A DNA stretch of 64,000 nt from Rhizobiales bacterium Ga0077545 (GTDB lineage Bacteria; Pseudomonadota; Alphaproteobacteria; Rhizobiales; Methylopilaceae): positions 1 to 64,000 of the forward strand of contig LNEV01000008.1 in NCBI GenBank assembly GCA_001464335.1, in the 5' to 3' direction. Below the pieces are notes generated by a model. That model had not been told where the DNA came from. It was given only the letters and a program-made list of their open reading frames with translations, and searched no databases. Both the position numbers and the translations under genes were made by a program. Positions 63,485-64,000 of this stretch are shown here, in pieces (position 1 is the stretch's first letter; every line of letters starts with the position of its first letter).

Positions 63485-64000
63485 TCACTCGCTTGCGTTT
63501 GCGATCGTCGTCGTGTTGCGCGCAATGCCGACGCCGGAGCCGATCAATGTCAGGAATTTCTGGACATCGGTCGTCGGTGCGTTCGAGACGTACAGCACGT
63601 CCTTGTCGCGCAGAAGAAACTTCTGGGCCGCGAAATAGCCGTTGGGGTCCTTCAGGTTCACCCGGTAGATGACCGGAATTTCCGTACCGTCTGTTGCCGT
63701 CACGGCGAGGCCGAGGCGGCGGACGATGTCAGGCTTTTCGTAGCGGAACAGGAACACACCGCTCGCATCGGCCCGCAGATCGAGAAGGCCTCCGGCCCGC
63801 CCGACGGCTTCCGCCAGATTGAGATCGACGGCGTTGAACGGCACGACGGCATTGCTCGTCGTTGCGCCGAACGCGGTGAAGGTCTGCGGCTGCCGGAACA
63901 GGAAGACGGCGTCCTCCGGGCGCAGATACACATTCTGCGACGGATCGGCGATCAGCTTGGCCAGCAGCACATTGGCGGTTGATTTTCCGCGCGTCAGCGA
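63485..64000 (-). CDS. Polysaccharide export protein (Wza/KpsD type), C-terminal part, cut by window edge
   Basis: The minus-strand frame is open to the window edge (ending at TCG codon 63998-64000), and reads LTRGKSTANVLLAKLIADPS without a start, so this is the C-terminal 171 residues of a longer protein. QNVYLRPEDAVFLFRQPQTF, FTAFGATTSNAVVPF and NLAEAVGRAGGLLDLRADAS resemble the SLBB-type region of outer-membrane polysaccharide export proteins. It indicates that a second surface-polysaccharide locus begins to the right. Confidence 0.8.
   Translation of the reverse strand, partial: SLTRGKSTANVLLAKLIADPSQNVYLRPEDAVFLFRQPQTFTAFGATTSNAVVPFNAVDLNLAEAVGRAGGLLDLRADASGVFLFRYEKPDIVRRLGLAVTATDGTEIPVIYRVNLKDPNGYFAAQKFLLRDKDVLYVSNAPTTDVQKFLTLIGSGVGIARNTTTIANASE

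Overview
The window looks like chromosomal DNA of a GC-rich alphaproteobacterium, most likely of the Hyphomicrobiales (Rhizobiales). Support comes from the carB-greA-lpcC-like order, the Omp25/31-type small outer-membrane barrel, and the dense sets of liv and tctCBA transporters with many ATGA start/stop overlaps. No rRNA, canonical tRNA, CRISPR array, transposase or phage gene was seen. Genus cannot be told from the sequence alone.

Region 1 (1-20.4 kb) is a surface-polysaccharide locus. After the 3' end of an edge-truncated gene and a secreted nuclease come GDP-L-fucose synthesis (fcl and gmd, convergent) and dTDP-L-rhamnose synthesis (rmlA-rmlC-rmlB-rmlD) coupled by ATGA overlaps to a rhamnosyltransferase-like GT2 and a WbsX/GH99-like protein. 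A mosaic follows in both orientations: a second WbsX paralogue, several methyltransferases (TylF-like, FkbM-like and two others), a DXD glycosyltransferase, a sulfotransferase, three more glycosyltransferases and an LpcC-like core transferase. Together they suggest a fucose- and rhamnose-containing glycan that is methylated and possibly sulfated. A cloverleaf-like RNA element lies between lpcC and greA.

Region 2 (20.5-28.7 kb) holds housekeeping greA and carB. Next, flanked by long gene-free stretches, is a compact three-gene cassette: a 68-residue secreted/membrane protein whose mature end is YLDPGAGS, a NoeA-like methyltransferase, and a membrane-anchored sulfatase/phosphoethanolamine-transferase-like enzyme.

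Region 3 (29.5-40.9 kb) carries a liv-type ABC transporter (livK divergent from livHMGF) followed by an M20 deacylase, a flavin monooxygenase, a RidA protein, a DUF1028 protein and a LysR regulator. This is probably an uptake-and-catabolism unit for an N-acyl or nitrogenous compound. It ends with a tiny 27-residue membrane protein, a DUF983 protein and an outer-membrane barrel.

Region 4 (41-63.4 kb) is a carboxylic-acid catabolic island. It has three MmgE/PrpD proteins, two tartrate-dehydrogenase-like enzymes, a PdxA-family dehydrogenase, two complete tripartite tricarboxylate transporters, two AbrB-family membrane proteins, two SDRs, an enoyl-CoA hydratase-like protein, a four-domain rhodanese and a haloacetate (fluoroacetate) dehalogenase-like hydrolase. 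A GntR/FCD regulator gene sits in it. The same 12-bp near-palindrome (core GTTGAC/GTCAAC) occurs twice in each of three divergent intergenic regions, which strongly suggests a single regulon. The right edge cuts into a polysaccharide-export gene, so a second surface-polysaccharide locus probably begins there.
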